From: Phytohabitans kaempferiae
Lineage (GTDB): Bacteria > Actinomycetota > Actinomycetes > Mycobacteriales > Micromonosporaceae
DNA length: 64,000 bases
Direction of reading: 5' to 3'
Assembly: GCF_042433955.1 (NCBI RefSeq)
Contig: NZ_JBHLUH010000081.1
Coordinates: forward strand, 1 to 64,000
Positions 36,203-45,460 of the stretch are shown here, piece by piece. The first letter of the stretch is position 1; the number at the start of each line of letters is the position of its first letter. Under the pieces are notes generated by a model, which was not told where the DNA came from, made no database searches, and was given only the letters and a program-made list of their open reading frames with translations. The position numbers and the translations under genes are program-made.

Positions 36203-36714
36203 TCAGCCTTTGACGCCCGCTGCCTCCACGGCCCGCTCCAGCAGCGGCAGGTAGAACTCGTCGTCCGCGCGTTCCAGCAGCCGCCGCAGCCGGGTCTCCA
36301 GGTCGCCGCCGTTGACCACCTGGAGGCTGGTGGTGACCGCCGGCTGGCCGGTCGTGGTGTCGGCCGTGCCGGTGTTCTGGAGCGCCGGCCGGACGCGCCG
36401 CTCGGCAGCGGCTGCGTGCCGTCCTTGGCGAGCAGGTCGCGCAGGTAGTCGACGTCGGCCCGGTGCACGTTGCGGTGGAACAGGTGCACGGCACAGTCGG
36501 CCCGCAGTCCGGCGTTGCCGCCGGTGTCGTTGACCGGGCTGCCCAGGCCGGGCGTGTCGATCAGCCGGAGGTCGGCAGGCAGCGCCGCCGCGACCGTGCT
36601 GACGAGGTGCGCCGGGGTGCGGCGGCGCAGCGGCGACCGGGACCGCGTGGCCGGCGCCGCCGGCAGCAGCTCGGCCATCGCCCGTAGTCGGTCGACAGCC
36701 GGCGATGTGGGCAT
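36203..36714 (-). pseudogene. Dynamin-like GTPase, truncated and frameshifted
   Basis: From about 36714 the minus strand reads LPADLRLIDTPGLGSPVND with the G3 DTPG motif, then ADVDYLRDLLAKDGTQPLP. After an indel near 36410 the rest, GDLETRLRRLLERADDEFY and LLERAVEAAGVKG, continues in another frame to TGA at 36203-36205. The P-loop is missing and the domain is shortened, so this is the remnant of a dynamin-family GTPase gene. No intact copy is present nearby. Confidence 0.55.
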
Positions 36715-36856
36715 GCGCGAATCTCTCCCATGTGGACTTTGCCTCTCCGCCCGAGTATCGGCGAGCCGCAGGGCGGGGACAAGGCAGGCGGTCTACGCGT
36801 ACATCACATGTCCACCGAACGGTGGGGCGCCCCCGTCGGCAGGCCAGACCTCCGCG

Positions 36857-38524
36857 TTACGCCAGCGTCAGGATGTCGTAGTAGTCGAGCCGGTCGACGG
36901 TCACCTTCAGCTTCCCGTGGCGGCAGGAGAAAGCCGGCGACCTCGACCCCGCGAAGTCGGGCGAGACCAGCTCGACCCGGCGCGGGCAGGACGCCAGGTC
37001 GGCCTCCACCGTGAAGCCGGTCTGCGGCACGATCCCCTGGCTGTAGTTGTGGTTGACCAGGTGCAGCGTGCGGGCGCCGGTGCCCCGCCGCACGAGCAGG
37101 CTGGCCGACACGCTGTCCGCTCCGACCCGGACCGCCGCCGCCCCGATGGTGTTTTCCCGGAAGAGCGAGGCGTGGGTCTTGTAGAACCGCGTGTGCGTCC
37201 GGAAGAACTCCAGCATCCCCAACTGCTCGGCGGTCGGGCTGCCCACCGTGTCCTTGAGGTGGAAGGCGGGGAAGATGCCGTTGGCGTACGCCTCCGCGCC
37301 GAAGATCCGCCAGTAGTCCTTCTTCTCCGCCAGCGGCAGGTTGAGGTAGTTGGTCATCATGTCGTTCGGCCAGTCGATGAAGACCACCACCGGCACGTCG
37401 CCCGCGATCCGCGCGCTCTGCTCCTTCAGGTACCGGTACTGCGACTGGAGCGACTTGGCGCCGTTGAGGTGGCCGTCGACGACCGGCACGTAGTCGGCAC
37501 CGCGGAAGTCGGGGGTCTGCTCGTCGGGGTTCCACGGGTACATCCCGACGCTGTTGAAGTCGACGTACGGCCAGAGCCCGTTGGAGGAGACGAGGATCCG
37601 GCGGTGGGCGGTGCGCCAGGCGTACGCCCGCACCTCGTCGACCATCTCCTTCCAGTACCGGCGGATGTACGTGGCGGTGAACGAGGTGTCCTCGGCGTAC
37701 ATCCGGTTGGCGACCACGCGTCCCCACTCTGGGGCCATGGGGTTGGCGGCGTTGAGCGGATCGAGGTTCCAGCCGCCCGCCTGGAGGTACTCCCGGTAGT
37801 TGAAGTTGCGCGCCAGGTCGCCCGCCGGCACGTCGCGGCGCACGATGTTGTCGTCGGTCATGGCGAAGCGCGACTTCCAGTCGGCGGCGGTGAAGGACGG
37901 ATACTTCGCCAGGAGGTAGCGGTTGAAGTCGGCGATGGCATAGTCGTCAAAGCCCTCGTTGCCGTTGAAGCCGTACTTCAGGCCACCGCTGAAGCCCGCG
38001 TTGATCTCGTCGAGGTTGAGACCGTCGACGCCACCGTCGATCTGGATCTTCGCCCAGCCCAGCAGGTACTCCCGGTATCTCGGATTGAAGATGTTGCCCC
38101 GGCGCGCGGGGACCGGAAAACCAAACTCGTCATGGGGTACGGGGTTGCCGTCGGCGTCCCGTGTGGACATGTCGTCGAAGATCTCGGTGGTGACGAAGTC
38201 GTGCGGGAAAATGACGCTGGCCGTGCCGCTGCCCATGAACGTGATGCCCTTGGCGCGGTAGCGACCGATCTGGGCGAAGTTGTAGTCACTGGCCTCGTCG
38301 CCGTTGGTGGACCACTTCCCGATCGCGCGGATGTTGATGTCCGGGTCGAGCGCGTAGACCTGCGGATCCTCCTGCTCCACGTCGGACTGGCTGAACCCGT
38401 ACACCGTGAACTCGCCGGGCCGGACCGGAGCGGCGATGGCGCCCGTGGCCGGCTGACCCGAGACCGCGAGCGCCACCGCGACGATGCCCGCTGACCAGCG
38501 CACTACCTCAGATCGCCGTGGCAT
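36857..38524 (-). CDS. Secreted glycosidase-like protein of unknown family
   Basis: The ATG at 38524 was chosen because it opens a signal peptide (WSAGIVAVALAVSGQPA). The 555-residue protein has a TIM-barrel-like central part with acidic strand ends such as GVDGLNLDEINAGF, RILVSSNGLWPYVDF and DVPVVVFIDWPND. The C-terminus is a beta domain (GARTLHLVNHNYSQG to DYYDILTLA). This resembles putative glycoside hydrolases in actinomycetes, but the exact family and substrate are not known to me. It is next to the GH127 gene on the same strand, suggesting a shared role in polysaccharide use. It has no visible carbohydrate-binding module. Confidence 0.6.
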   Translation of the reverse strand: MPRRSEVVRWSAGIVAVALAVSGQPATGAIAAPVRPGEFTVYGFSQSDVEQEDPQVYALDPDINIRAIGKWSTNGDEASDYNFAQIGRYRAKGITFMGSGTASVIFPHDFVTTEIFDDMSTRDADGNPVPHDEFGFPVPARRGNIFNPRYREYLLGWAKIQIDGGVDGLNLDEINAGFSGGLKYGFNGNEGFDDYAIADFNRYLLAKYPSFTAADWKSRFAMTDDNIVRRDVPAGDLARNFNYREYLQAGGWNLDPLNAANPMAPEWGRVVANRMYAEDTSFTATYIRRYWKEMVDEVRAYAWRTAHRRILVSSNGLWPYVDFNSVGMYPWNPDEQTPDFRGADYVPVVDGHLNGAKSLQSQYRYLKEQSARIAGDVPVVVFIDWPNDMMTNYLNLPLAEKKDYWRIFGAEAYANGIFPAFHLKDTVGSPTAEQLGMLEFFRTHTRFYKTHASLFRENTIGAAAVRVGADSVSASLLVRRGTGARTLHLVNHNYSQGIVPQTGFTVEADLASCPRRVELVSPDFAGSRSPAFSCRHGKLKVTVDRLDYYDILTLA

Positions 38525-38666
38525 CGCATCCCCCTGGCCGTTGCTCGGCACTGCCTCTCGGCGGACTCCGGAAGCATATGCCGGCGCCATCCATATAGGA
38601 AGGCGTCGATACTCTTTCGGGTCTGCCAGACGCGGTGTGTTTCAGCTGCCGTTTGTCGTCAGATGG

Positions 38667-41600
38667 TCAGCCGGTGCAGCTGCCGCCGTCGTACGGCGTC
38701 TCGGTCTCCGTGGTCACGGATGCTCCCTCGACCGTCCCGGTGACCTTCACCGTCACGGCGCCGGCCGGGATCGTCGCGCGACGAGTGTTGAACGACTGGT
38801 AGGCGGACCTGCCCGGGGCGACGCCGGTGACCGCACGCGAGCCGTACGGTGTGATCATCTCGATGGTGAGCGGCACCTCGTCGGCGTTGCGCACATTGAC
38901 CGACAGGTAGGCGTTGCTGCCGATGCACTGCGTCCGGGCCTGGACCTCGATGTCCCAGGTGGACTCCGGCTGGAGTTCGCCGGCCGCGCTGACCGCGCGC
39001 GAGACGACGAGATCGCGCTCCGCCGACGTGAAGACGCCCGCCTGGACGAACGCGTCCGCGGTGCTGGTCACGACCGCGACGAACGCACCGTGGCTGGCGA
39101 AGGGCGCCTGGTCCCACACCAGGTCGAGGAAGGTCGGGCCGTCGGTGCCGGGCGAGGGGATGCCCGTCACCGGTACGTCGTAGTGGGGCAGGCCGTCGTC
39201 GCGCTTGCGGTTGGGCACGCCGGTGTCGATGGAGCCGAACACGATCGTCGGCTCGACCCGGCGGAAGTACGAGGAGACCGGCTGCGTGTCGCTGATGTAG
39301 TACGGCCGCAGGGTGAAGCCGTGCGTCGTGAACAACGGGTCGCCGGCCGCCGTGGTGCTCTGGTGCGTGATCGCCGCTCGGGCGTAGTCACCGTCGCGCT
39401 TCAGGTGGCGGTAGAGGGTCAGCTCGCGGAAGTTGCCGCTGCCCGGATTGCCCAGGACCTGGAGGAGCACCGGACCCCAGAAGACCGCCTGAGTGTCGGG
39501 GCGGTCCAGCGCCCGCTCGATCCGGATGCTGAACGGCATCCGGATCTCGATGGTGTCGCCCGGCTGCCAGGTGCGACTCAGCGTGAGGTAGCTGCCCGGC
39601 TCGGCGTCGACGCCCTGCGCGGCCCCGTTGACGGTGACGAAGAAGCCCTTCCGCGCCCAGCCCGGTACGCGCAGCTTGATGTCGAGCGGGCCGGTGCCGT
39701 CGACGGTCAACCTGGTGTGGTCCTCCCGCGGGTACGCCGTCTGCTGAGTGACGGTGAAGCCCTTCTCGGCCCAGGTCAGCGTCGAGGACGCGTAGAGGTT
39801 GACCCACAGCGTCGAGCCGTCGGCCGACCTGAGGTAGATCGTCTCCTGATACTTCGTGTGGTTTTCCAGGCCCGTGCCGCCACAGCAGGTGCCGGTGTTG
39901 CCGTAGCTGCGGTTGGCTCCCGGCGTCAGCGGCTGGAAGTAGGTGACCTGCGGGTCGTTCGTGGTCGAGGTGTCGGCCCGCGACCCCGTGATCATGTTGA
40001 GCAGGCCCCGCTCGTAGTAGTCCATGTACGCCGGGTCGTGCTCGTGCAGGAACAGGTTGCGGGCCAGCTTGACGAGGTTGTACGTGGTGCAGGTCTCCGC
40101 CCCGCCCTGCCCGATCGCGTTGGCGATGTTGCCCCGGTTCTGGAACAGCTCGACGTTGTTGTTCGAGCCCGGGTAGTTGCCGCCCGTCCCGCCGCTGGCG
40201 AACATCCGGTGCGGGACGACCATGCCGTAGAAGTTCTTGGCCGCCGTGAAGTACTCCTCGTCGCCGGTGTGCTCGAAAACGCGCAGGTAGCCGATGAACT
40301 GCGGGACGTGCGTGTTGGCGTGCAGGCGCTCCGGGCGGCGCCGGCCGGGCCTCGTCTGCGGCGTGGTCACGAGGATGTCCCGGTTTTCCACACAGGCGTC
40401 GAAGAGCGACTCGCGGTTGTCGAAGCACTTGGCGGTCTCCAGGTGCTTCGCGTCGCCGGTGAGCGCGTAGATCTCCGGAAACACCTCGTTGGCGCCGCCG
40501 AACTCGCCGGCGATGTAGAGGTCCCACATGTAGTTGAGGTTGTCGCGGGTGATGGGGCCGGCGTAGTCGGGATGGTTCTTGTCGCCGACGGTCAGCGCGA
40601 GGTGGGCCCAGTCCGCCATCTTGACGACGACGTCACGGGCCTGCGTGTTGCCGGTGTGGTAGTAGGCGTCGAGCAGGCCGCGCATGATCTTGTGTTGCGT
40701 GTACCACGGCGCCCACGTGTTGGTGTCGAGGTTTCCGCCGTAGACCGCCCAGCGCGGCGGGCCGAGCCGCAGCACCGCGTCTTCCGGGATCGCGCCGAGG
40801 TAGCCGGGATGGGTCGGAATCCAGTCGCTGGCCCCGCCTTCCTGGGCCGCCACGATGCCGGCGTCCCGGCCGTTGGGCGAGGCGTCCAGGAGCGTGGTGC
40901 CGCCGTCCTCGTCGAACCGGTACCAGGCGATGCTCCCGCCGCCCGTGCTGCCGGCCGGCGACTCCTGCATCGACAGCAGCTCCTGCTGGCTCAGCGCCCG
41001 ATCGAAGATATGGAACTCGTCGAGGGTCGCGTCGAGGTACGGGTCGCCGTACTGCGACCGCCCGATCCACCGGTTGCCGGGGTTGCCCAGGCTCGACGGG
41101 TCGAGCGTCATGTTGGTGTTCGTGCCGACCGGCTGGCCGTTGACGTACATCGTCCCGGTGGTCTGCGACAGCGTGACGGCGATGTGGACCCACTGGTTGG
41201 TTGGCAGCGCGGTGGTGCCGTTGATCCGCTGCTCCTGGCCGGACCCGCCGATGGTGATGGCGAAGCGGGGCGTGTTGCCGGTCACGCCGGCCCTCGGGGT
41301 CAGAAACATGTTGACCGTGGTGTTCTGACCGAAGTCGAACAACCGGCTCCAGCTCTGCGTGGACGCGAGGTTGACCCACGTCGCGATCGTGAAGTCGGTG
41401 AGCTGGTTGATCGCCTCCTGGGGCAGCGTCACGTACTGCGCCTTGCTCGGCCCGTTGAGCCGCAAGGCGTTGCCGTGGCGCCCCGGGACCCGGTCGATCT
41501 CCGGCTCCGGCGGGTCTTCGCCGCCCGGGCCGCCGGTGCCCATCCGGGCGGTGATCGCGGCCTGGCACGCGGCGAGCTCATCGACCATCCAGTCGAGCTT

Positions 41601-42080
41601 GCCCTTGAAGACCACCTCGCCCTGGTCGGCGTACGCCTGCGCGAGCGCCGTCATGTAGTGGCCCGCCCAGTGACCGCTCAGCAGCCCGCCGTCCTCCCAG
41701 CCGCCCGGCACCGAGACGCCCGCTGGGTTGGGCCGGCCGGCCTGGTTGTTGAACAGGACCAGGAAGCGGCGCTCGTCGTACTGGCGCAGGAAGTTCTTCA
41801 TGCGGTCGCGCTTTTCCTGCAACAGGCCGTCGCCCAGCCGCACCTGGCCCAGCGGGAACGGCCGGACCGGCGCGGTGCCGCCGGGGCCGGGATCGGCGGC
41901 CAGCTCGAGCGCGCGCGGGCCGACCGCGGCCGGCCCACCGGCGGGCGCCGCCTGAGCGGCAGTCACCCCCAACACGCTGGTGCCGGCGACCGTGCCCGCG
42001 CCGATGGCGGATGCCTGGAGGAGTTGACGTCGGTTGAACCTGACCTCGTCGAATTGGGCCACTGAGGGTCGTCCTTCCAC
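38667..42080 (-). CDS. GH127 (DUF1680) beta-L-arabinofuranosidase-like enzyme with inserted LamG module
   Basis: The 1137-residue protein starts with a Tat-type signal (FNRRQLLQASAIGAGTVAG). The first part of the GH127 domain is at about 75-180 (GGWEDGGLLSGHWAGHYM). A LamG-like region lies at about 196-420, and GH127 continues from PGYLGAIPEDAVLRLG. The catalytic region has AETCTTYN with Glu and Cys, and TCCGGTG with the metal-binding Cys pair, as in known Zn/Cys-dependent GH127 enzymes. The C-terminus is beta-sandwich. It likely removes L-arabinofuranose from plant polysaccharides outside the cell. The LamG segment order is unusual (see findings). A palindrome lies just upstream. Confidence 0.85.
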   Translation of the reverse strand: MEGRPSVAQFDEVRFNRRQLLQASAIGAGTVAGTSVLGVTAAQAAPAGGPAAVGPRALELAADPGPGGTAPVRPFPLGQVRLGDGLLQEKRDRMKNFLRQYDERRFLVLFNNQAGRPNPAGVSVPGGWEDGGLLSGHWAGHYMTALAQAYADQGEVVFKGKLDWMVDELAACQAAITARMGTGGPGGEDPPEPEIDRVPGRHGNALRLNGPSKAQYVTLPQEAINQLTDFTIATWVNLASTQSWSRLFDFGQNTTVNMFLTPRAGVTGNTPRFAITIGGSGQEQRINGTTALPTNQWVHIAVTLSQTTGTMYVNGQPVGTNTNMTLDPSSLGNPGNRWIGRSQYGDPYLDATLDEFHIFDRALSQQELLSMQESPAGSTGGGSIAWYRFDEDGGTTLLDASPNGRDAGIVAAQEGGASDWIPTHPGYLGAIPEDAVLRLGPPRWAVYGGNLDTNTWAPWYTQHKIMRGLLDAYYHTGNTQARDVVVKMADWAHLALTVGDKNHPDYAGPITRDNLNYMWDLYIAGEFGGANEVFPEIYALTGDAKHLETAKCFDNRESLFDACVENRDILVTTPQTRPGRRRPERLHANTHVPQFIGYLRVFEHTGDEEYFTAAKNFYGMVVPHRMFASGGTGGNYPGSNNNVELFQNRGNIANAIGQGGAETCTTYNLVKLARNLFLHEHDPAYMDYYERGLLNMITGSRADTSTTNDPQVTYFQPLTPGANRSYGNTGTCCGGTGLENHTKYQETIYLRSADGSTLWVNLYASSTLTWAEKGFTVTQQTAYPREDHTRLTVDGTGPLDIKLRVPGWARKGFFVTVNGAAQGVDAEPGSYLTLSRTWQPGDTIEIRMPFSIRIERALDRPDTQAVFWGPVLLQVLGNPGSGNFRELTLYRHLKRDGDYARAAITHQSTTAAGDPLFTTHGFTLRPYYISDTQPVSSYFRRVEPTIVFGSIDTGVPNRKRDDGLPHYDVPVTGIPSPGTDGPTFLDLVWDQAPFASHGAFVAVVTSTADAFVQAGVFTSAERDLVVSRAVSAAGELQPESTWDIEVQARTQCIGSNAYLSVNVRNADEVPLTIEMITPYGSRAVTGVAPGRSAYQSFNTRRATIPAGAVTVKVTGTVEGASVTTETETPYDGGSCTG

Positions 42081-42092
42081 GCGTGCAGCAGG

Positions 42093-42108
42093 CCGAAAAC
42101 CTTTTCGG
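42093..42108 (-). promoter_or_regulatory. Palindrome upstream of the GH127 gene
   Basis: CCGAAAA-cc-TTTTCGG, 13 bases ahead of the GH127 start. It is a good candidate operator for a sugar-responsive repressor, possibly LacI-type. The position suggests control of GH127 transcription. Confidence 0.55.
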
Positions 42109-42192
42109 GAATGGTGGCAGCGTGTTACGGCAATGTCAACGGTCTACTTCCGCAAAAGCGGCTGGCCAGCGGCGGCGTAGGTCAAACTGGCC

Positions 42193-42227
42193 GAGGCGGT
42201 CGCCGAAAAGTTTTCGGCGACCGCCTC
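42193..42227 (-). terminator. Long perfect hairpin between RIO kinase and GH127 genes
   Basis: A 17-bp perfect stem (gaggcggtcgccgaaaa and its complement) around one central base lies downstream of the RIO kinase stop. It is probably its terminator. It also contains the same CCGAAAA/TTTTCGG arms as the 42093 palindrome, so it could double as a binding site. Confidence 0.7.
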
Positions 42228-42285
42228 CGACCTTCTGTCCACATTGGAGATGGTGGCCGCACTCCCCGCCCCGCGGCGCGGCGAC

Positions 42286-43218
42286 TCAGGCGAGCCCGGC
42301 CTCTTTCCGGAGCAGCGCCGGCAGCTCGTCGGGCGCGACCGTTTCCCCGGCCAGGTCGTGCCCGGTGAACCACTTCCCCACGTTCAGCGCGTCGCGGTCC
42401 AGGAAGTACGCCCCACGTGGATTGGCCACCACGTCGACCACCTGCGGCAGATCGATCATGACGACCCGACCACGGTGGACCAGCAGGTTGTAGGCGGACA
42501 GGTCGCCGTGGGCCAGCCCGAAGCGGGCCAGCGTCACGAGCGTCTCCACGACCTGGTCCCACAGTGGAGCCAGCTCGGCGCCCCGCGTACGGATCTCGGC
42601 GAGCCGGGGCGCCGCCGTCCCATCGGGCTCCCCGACGAACTCCAGCAGGATCTCGGTGCCGAGGATCTGCACCGGGTACGGCACCGGCAGTCCCGCCTCG
42701 TACAACCGGCACAGCGTGCTGAACTCGGCATCCGCCCACTGCGCGGCGACCACCTGCCGACCGAACGCCGTGCGGTTGGCCATCGCCCGGTTCGTGCGGG
42801 ACTCCTTGACCCGGCGCCCCTCCAGATACCCGGCGTCCCGGTGGAAGAGCCTGTGCTCGGCGCTGCGGTAGCGTTTCGCCGCGAGCAGGCAGGACTGGTC
42901 GGTCTGTGGGATGCCTCGCCGCAGCAGGAAGACGTCGGCCTCCTTGCCGGTCTTCAGCACGCCCAGCTCGGTATCGACCGCGGCGAGCGCCGTCACCAGC
43001 CAGTCAGGATATGGTCGCGGCCCGCGCTGCCCAGCCGTGGACTGGTCCCAGGTGGACCAGCGGTCGCCCTCGGGCAGACCGTCGACGGCGTCGTAGGCGT
43101 CCTCGCTGGGGAGCGCGGCGCGGCCGGGGCGGCGCTCGGCGAAAGATGGTGCTTCGTAGCGTGAATCGTCGTCGTCAAAGCGCCGTTTGCCACGGCGTCG
43201 CGGTGTGAAGTCGCGCAA
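42286..43218 (-). CDS. RIO-family serine kinase
   Basis: The ATG at 43218 gives 310 residues. After a charged N-terminus comes the RIO fold: GVLKTGKEADVFLLRRG (nucleotide loop), LLAAKRYRSAEHRLF (Lys in strand), the catalytic loop LAHGDLSAYNLLV, and VVMIDLPQVVD followed by FLDRDALNV. All catalytic residues are present. Actinomycete RIO-like kinases are cytoplasmic with unknown targets. The gene stands alone, ends ahead of a long hairpin, and seems intact. Confidence 0.9.
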   Translation of the reverse strand: MRDFTPRRRGKRRFDDDDSRYEAPSFAERRPGRAALPSEDAYDAVDGLPEGDRWSTWDQSTAGQRGPRPYPDWLVTALAAVDTELGVLKTGKEADVFLLRRGIPQTDQSCLLAAKRYRSAEHRLFHRDAGYLEGRRVKESRTNRAMANRTAFGRQVVAAQWADAEFSTLCRLYEAGLPVPYPVQILGTEILLEFVGEPDGTAAPRLAEIRTRGAELAPLWDQVVETLVTLARFGLAHGDLSAYNLLVHRGRVVMIDLPQVVDVVANPRGAYFLDRDALNVGKWFTGHDLAGETVAPDELPALLRKEAGLA

Positions 43219-43609
43219 GGAAGGTGCTCCTCGGGAAGAAAGCGGAAAGGGCAGGCGGCATCGCGCCCACGACGGGCTTCAACACTCGGCTCGCCTCCCT
43301 CCGCTCGACCGGCACACGGCCGGCTCCCGATCGACGTCGCACCAGCCTCACAGGTCCTGTGCGTCCGGCGCAACCGATTAACGCGCTCGACCCTCCGTCC
43401 GAAATGGACTGTACGGACGACACCTGATCATGATTGGATTTACCTCCGTCACGAAGCGCATTCGCGCGATCAACGCTGTGCGACACGGGGAGGATCATGT
43501 GACCTGTCAGGCGGCTCGCTGGTCACCTGCTGTCTCGTCGTGTTGTCGGGCGAGGTTGGTTGCTGGCGATGCGGTCGAGGACGCGGTGGTGGCGGTGGCG
43601 CCGTTCTCG

Positions 43610-43870
43610 ATCGGTGTCGTTGGTGTGGGTCGCTTCGGCGAGTGCCGCGAGTATGTCGGCGACGGCGATGTCGCGATCATGGGCGGCGCGACCACCATCA
43701 ACCAGTACCTCGCCGCCGGCCTGATCGACGAGTTGCGACTGCACATCGTGCCGCTCACGCTCGGCGCCGGCACGCGGCTGTTCGAGGGCGTCCCGCCGCT
43801 GAAACTCGAGCAGGTGAAGTCGCGGCCGGCAAGCTTGGTCACGCACGTGACCTACCGCGTGCTGCCCTGA
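43610..43870 (+). pseudogene. Dihydrofolate reductase/RibD-C domain, N-terminally truncated
   Basis: The frame that ends at TGA 43868-43870 contains GDGDVAIMGGATTINQYLA, then LIDELRLHIVPLTLGAGTR and LVTHVTYRVLP, the C-terminal half of actinomycete dihydrofolate reductase family (RibD-C) proteins. Sequence ahead of about 43650 does not follow the family and there is no start or ribosome site. It is a truncated copy, not a working reductase. Confidence 0.65.
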
Positions 43871-43929
43871 CGGCGCCACGCGACGAGGCATGACGTCTGA
43901 TCCCGTTTTATGCCGTTGTAGCTGGTGAG

Positions 43930-43955
43930 GTAGCCGGTGGTGTGCCACCGGCTAC
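43930..43955 (+). terminator. Perfect hairpin after the reductase remnant
   Basis: gtagccggtgg pairs with ccaccggctac over a 4-base loop, about 60 bases after the reductase remnant. It is a strong intrinsic terminator by stem, without a T run. Confidence 0.7.
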
Positions 43956-44233
43956 GTCACCGCATCGGGACGGATGGGATCCCCTGGCCCGGCTGGTCGC
44001 GGCGACGAATGTGCGTAGTGGGCTGAGGTCAGCGTCGGCGACGTAGCGGAAGCTTTGCGGTGGTGTTGTGCCGCGGTGGGTTGGCTGGTGGCCTGGCGAC
44101 ACCGCGGGTCCAGACGATCCTCCCCGACGCCACCGTGCTCACCGCCCTCGCCGTGCGGATTGCCGTTCCGGATTGACTTGTCGCAAAGCTTGACGCACCA
44201 TGTTGAGACAAGAACTGAGACATCGGAGGCGTC

Positions 44234-45058
44234 ATGCCGAATGGAACGTTGCCGGATGTCTACCCGCCGGTGCGTCCGGCGGACCTTGAGCGGGCCGGCG
44301 TGTGGTTGGCCGGGCACGGCCTGGCCGACGTCCGGCCGACACCGTTGCTGGCGACGCGGCTGGCGGCCCGGCGACGTGCCCGGCTGGCCGGTTCCGTCCT
44401 GCTGGCCGTGTTCATCATCGCGGTTGCCCTCACCTACCTCGGCGGCATGGTTGACGGATCCGGGTACCGGCGCTGGTTGCTGCTGGTGTTGACGGCGCTG
44501 GTGGTCGGGTTGGTGCTGGCCCAGTCGCTGCTGGACTGGCGGGTGCGGCGGGTCGACCGGCGCGCCGGTGCGACGTTGCCGCGACGGGCGGCCTACCCGG
44601 TCCGGCTCGGCTGGCGTACCGTGCTCGGCTGGCCGCGTGCCGCGTTCGCGGCTGCCACGTTCGCGGGCGCGACGGCGCTGGCGATCGGCGCCCTGACGCT
44701 GCACGACTCCACCACGAGGTACGCGGCGGTCATCCTGCTCATCGGGCTGTGCGGGCTCGCGGTCGGCATTGCCGTCCAGCTGCGCCATGTTCTGACGCAC
44801 CCGGTCGTCGCCGACGACGAGGTCTCGCTGACCGCCGATGTCATCATGCGGGTCGAGGACGCCCGAGTCGGCGCCGTGCCGACGTCGGTGTGGTCGGTGT
44901 GGTCGCTGCCGGTGGTGTCGGTGTTCAGTACCGCATTCGGATGGTGGAACGCTGCCTGGCTCGTCTTCATCGTCCTGAGCGTCATCGCGCAGGCCCTGAT
45001 CGAGGCGCGGACCGCGCGGAGTGCCATGGTGGCGCGGCACGTCATGAGCGCACCGTGA
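44234..45058 (+). CDS. Membrane protein preceding a GntR regulator
   Basis: The ATG at 44234 follows CGGAGGC. The 274-residue protein has about six hydrophobic segments (first at LAGSVLLAVFIIAVALTYL, last at AAWLVFIVLSVIAQALI). It has no known domain. It overlaps the GntR gene by 4 bases (GTGA). Membrane proteins of this kind are typical partners of YtrA-type GntR regulators, often with an ABC transporter that is missing here. Function unknown. Confidence 0.65.
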   Translation: MPNGTLPDVYPPVRPADLERAGVWLAGHGLADVRPTPLLATRLAARRRARLAGSVLLAVFIIAVALTYLGGMVDGSGYRRWLLLVLTALVVGLVLAQSLLDWRVRRVDRRAGATLPRRAAYPVRLGWRTVLGWPRAAFAAATFAGATALAIGALTLHDSTTRYAAVILLIGLCGLAVGIAVQLRHVLTHPVVADDEVSLTADVIMRVEDARVGAVPTSVWSVWSLPVVSVFSTAFGWWNAAWLVFIVLSVIAQALIEARTARSAMVARHVMSAP

Positions 45059-45459
45059 ACCGAATGATCGTCATCGACTCGGCCTCGCCCGTCCCGCCGT
45101 TCGAGCAACTCCGTGCCCAGCTCGCCCGGCAGATCCAAGACCACACGCTCGCCGTGGGCACCCGGCTGCCGACCATCCGCCGTCTGGCCGCCGACCTTGG
45201 CTTGGCCGTCAACACCGTCGGCCGGGCCTACCGGGAGCTGGAGGAGGCAGGGTTGATCGAGACCCGCGGCTCAGCAGGCTCGTTCGTTTCCGCGGCCGGC
45301 GAGAAGGGACGCGAACAGGCCAGTCGCGCCGCCGCCGAGTACGCCGCCGTCATCGCCAGCGTCGGCATCGACACCAACGAGGCCATCCGCATCGTCCAAG
45401 CGGCGCTGACCAGGGGCATCGCGGTATCCCCAGCCACACGCGACCCGAAAGAAGCATGA
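45055..45459 (+). CDS. GntR-family regulator (YtrA-type)
   Basis: The GTG at 45055 overlaps the stop of the membrane protein. An ATG at 45064 is possible. The 134 residues contain a winged helix (PFEQLRAQLARQIQDHTL, LPTIRRLAADLGLAVNTV, RAYRELEEAGLIETRGS) and a short helical tail. The short tail places it in the YtrA subfamily, which controls nearby membrane genes. An inverted repeat (CTTGTC...GACAAG) lies ahead of the operon and may be its operator. Confidence 0.85.
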   Translation: MNRMIVIDSASPVPPFEQLRAQLARQIQDHTLAVGTRLPTIRRLAADLGLAVNTVGRAYRELEEAGLIETRGSAGSFVSAAGEKGREQASRAAAEYAAVIASVGIDTNEAIRIVQAALTRGIAVSPATRDPKEA

Positions 45460-45460
45460 C

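Noticed and set aside
36470..38494. 674-residue plus-strand frame
   Set aside because: Antisense to the secreted glycosidase-like protein, low-complexity Val/Gly/Arg sequence and no family features.
38484..42065. 1193-residue plus-strand frame opposite the GH127 gene
   Set aside because: It is the shadow of the GH127 frame, with Arg/Val/Gly-rich composition and no motifs, while the minus strand has signal peptide and catalytic motifs.
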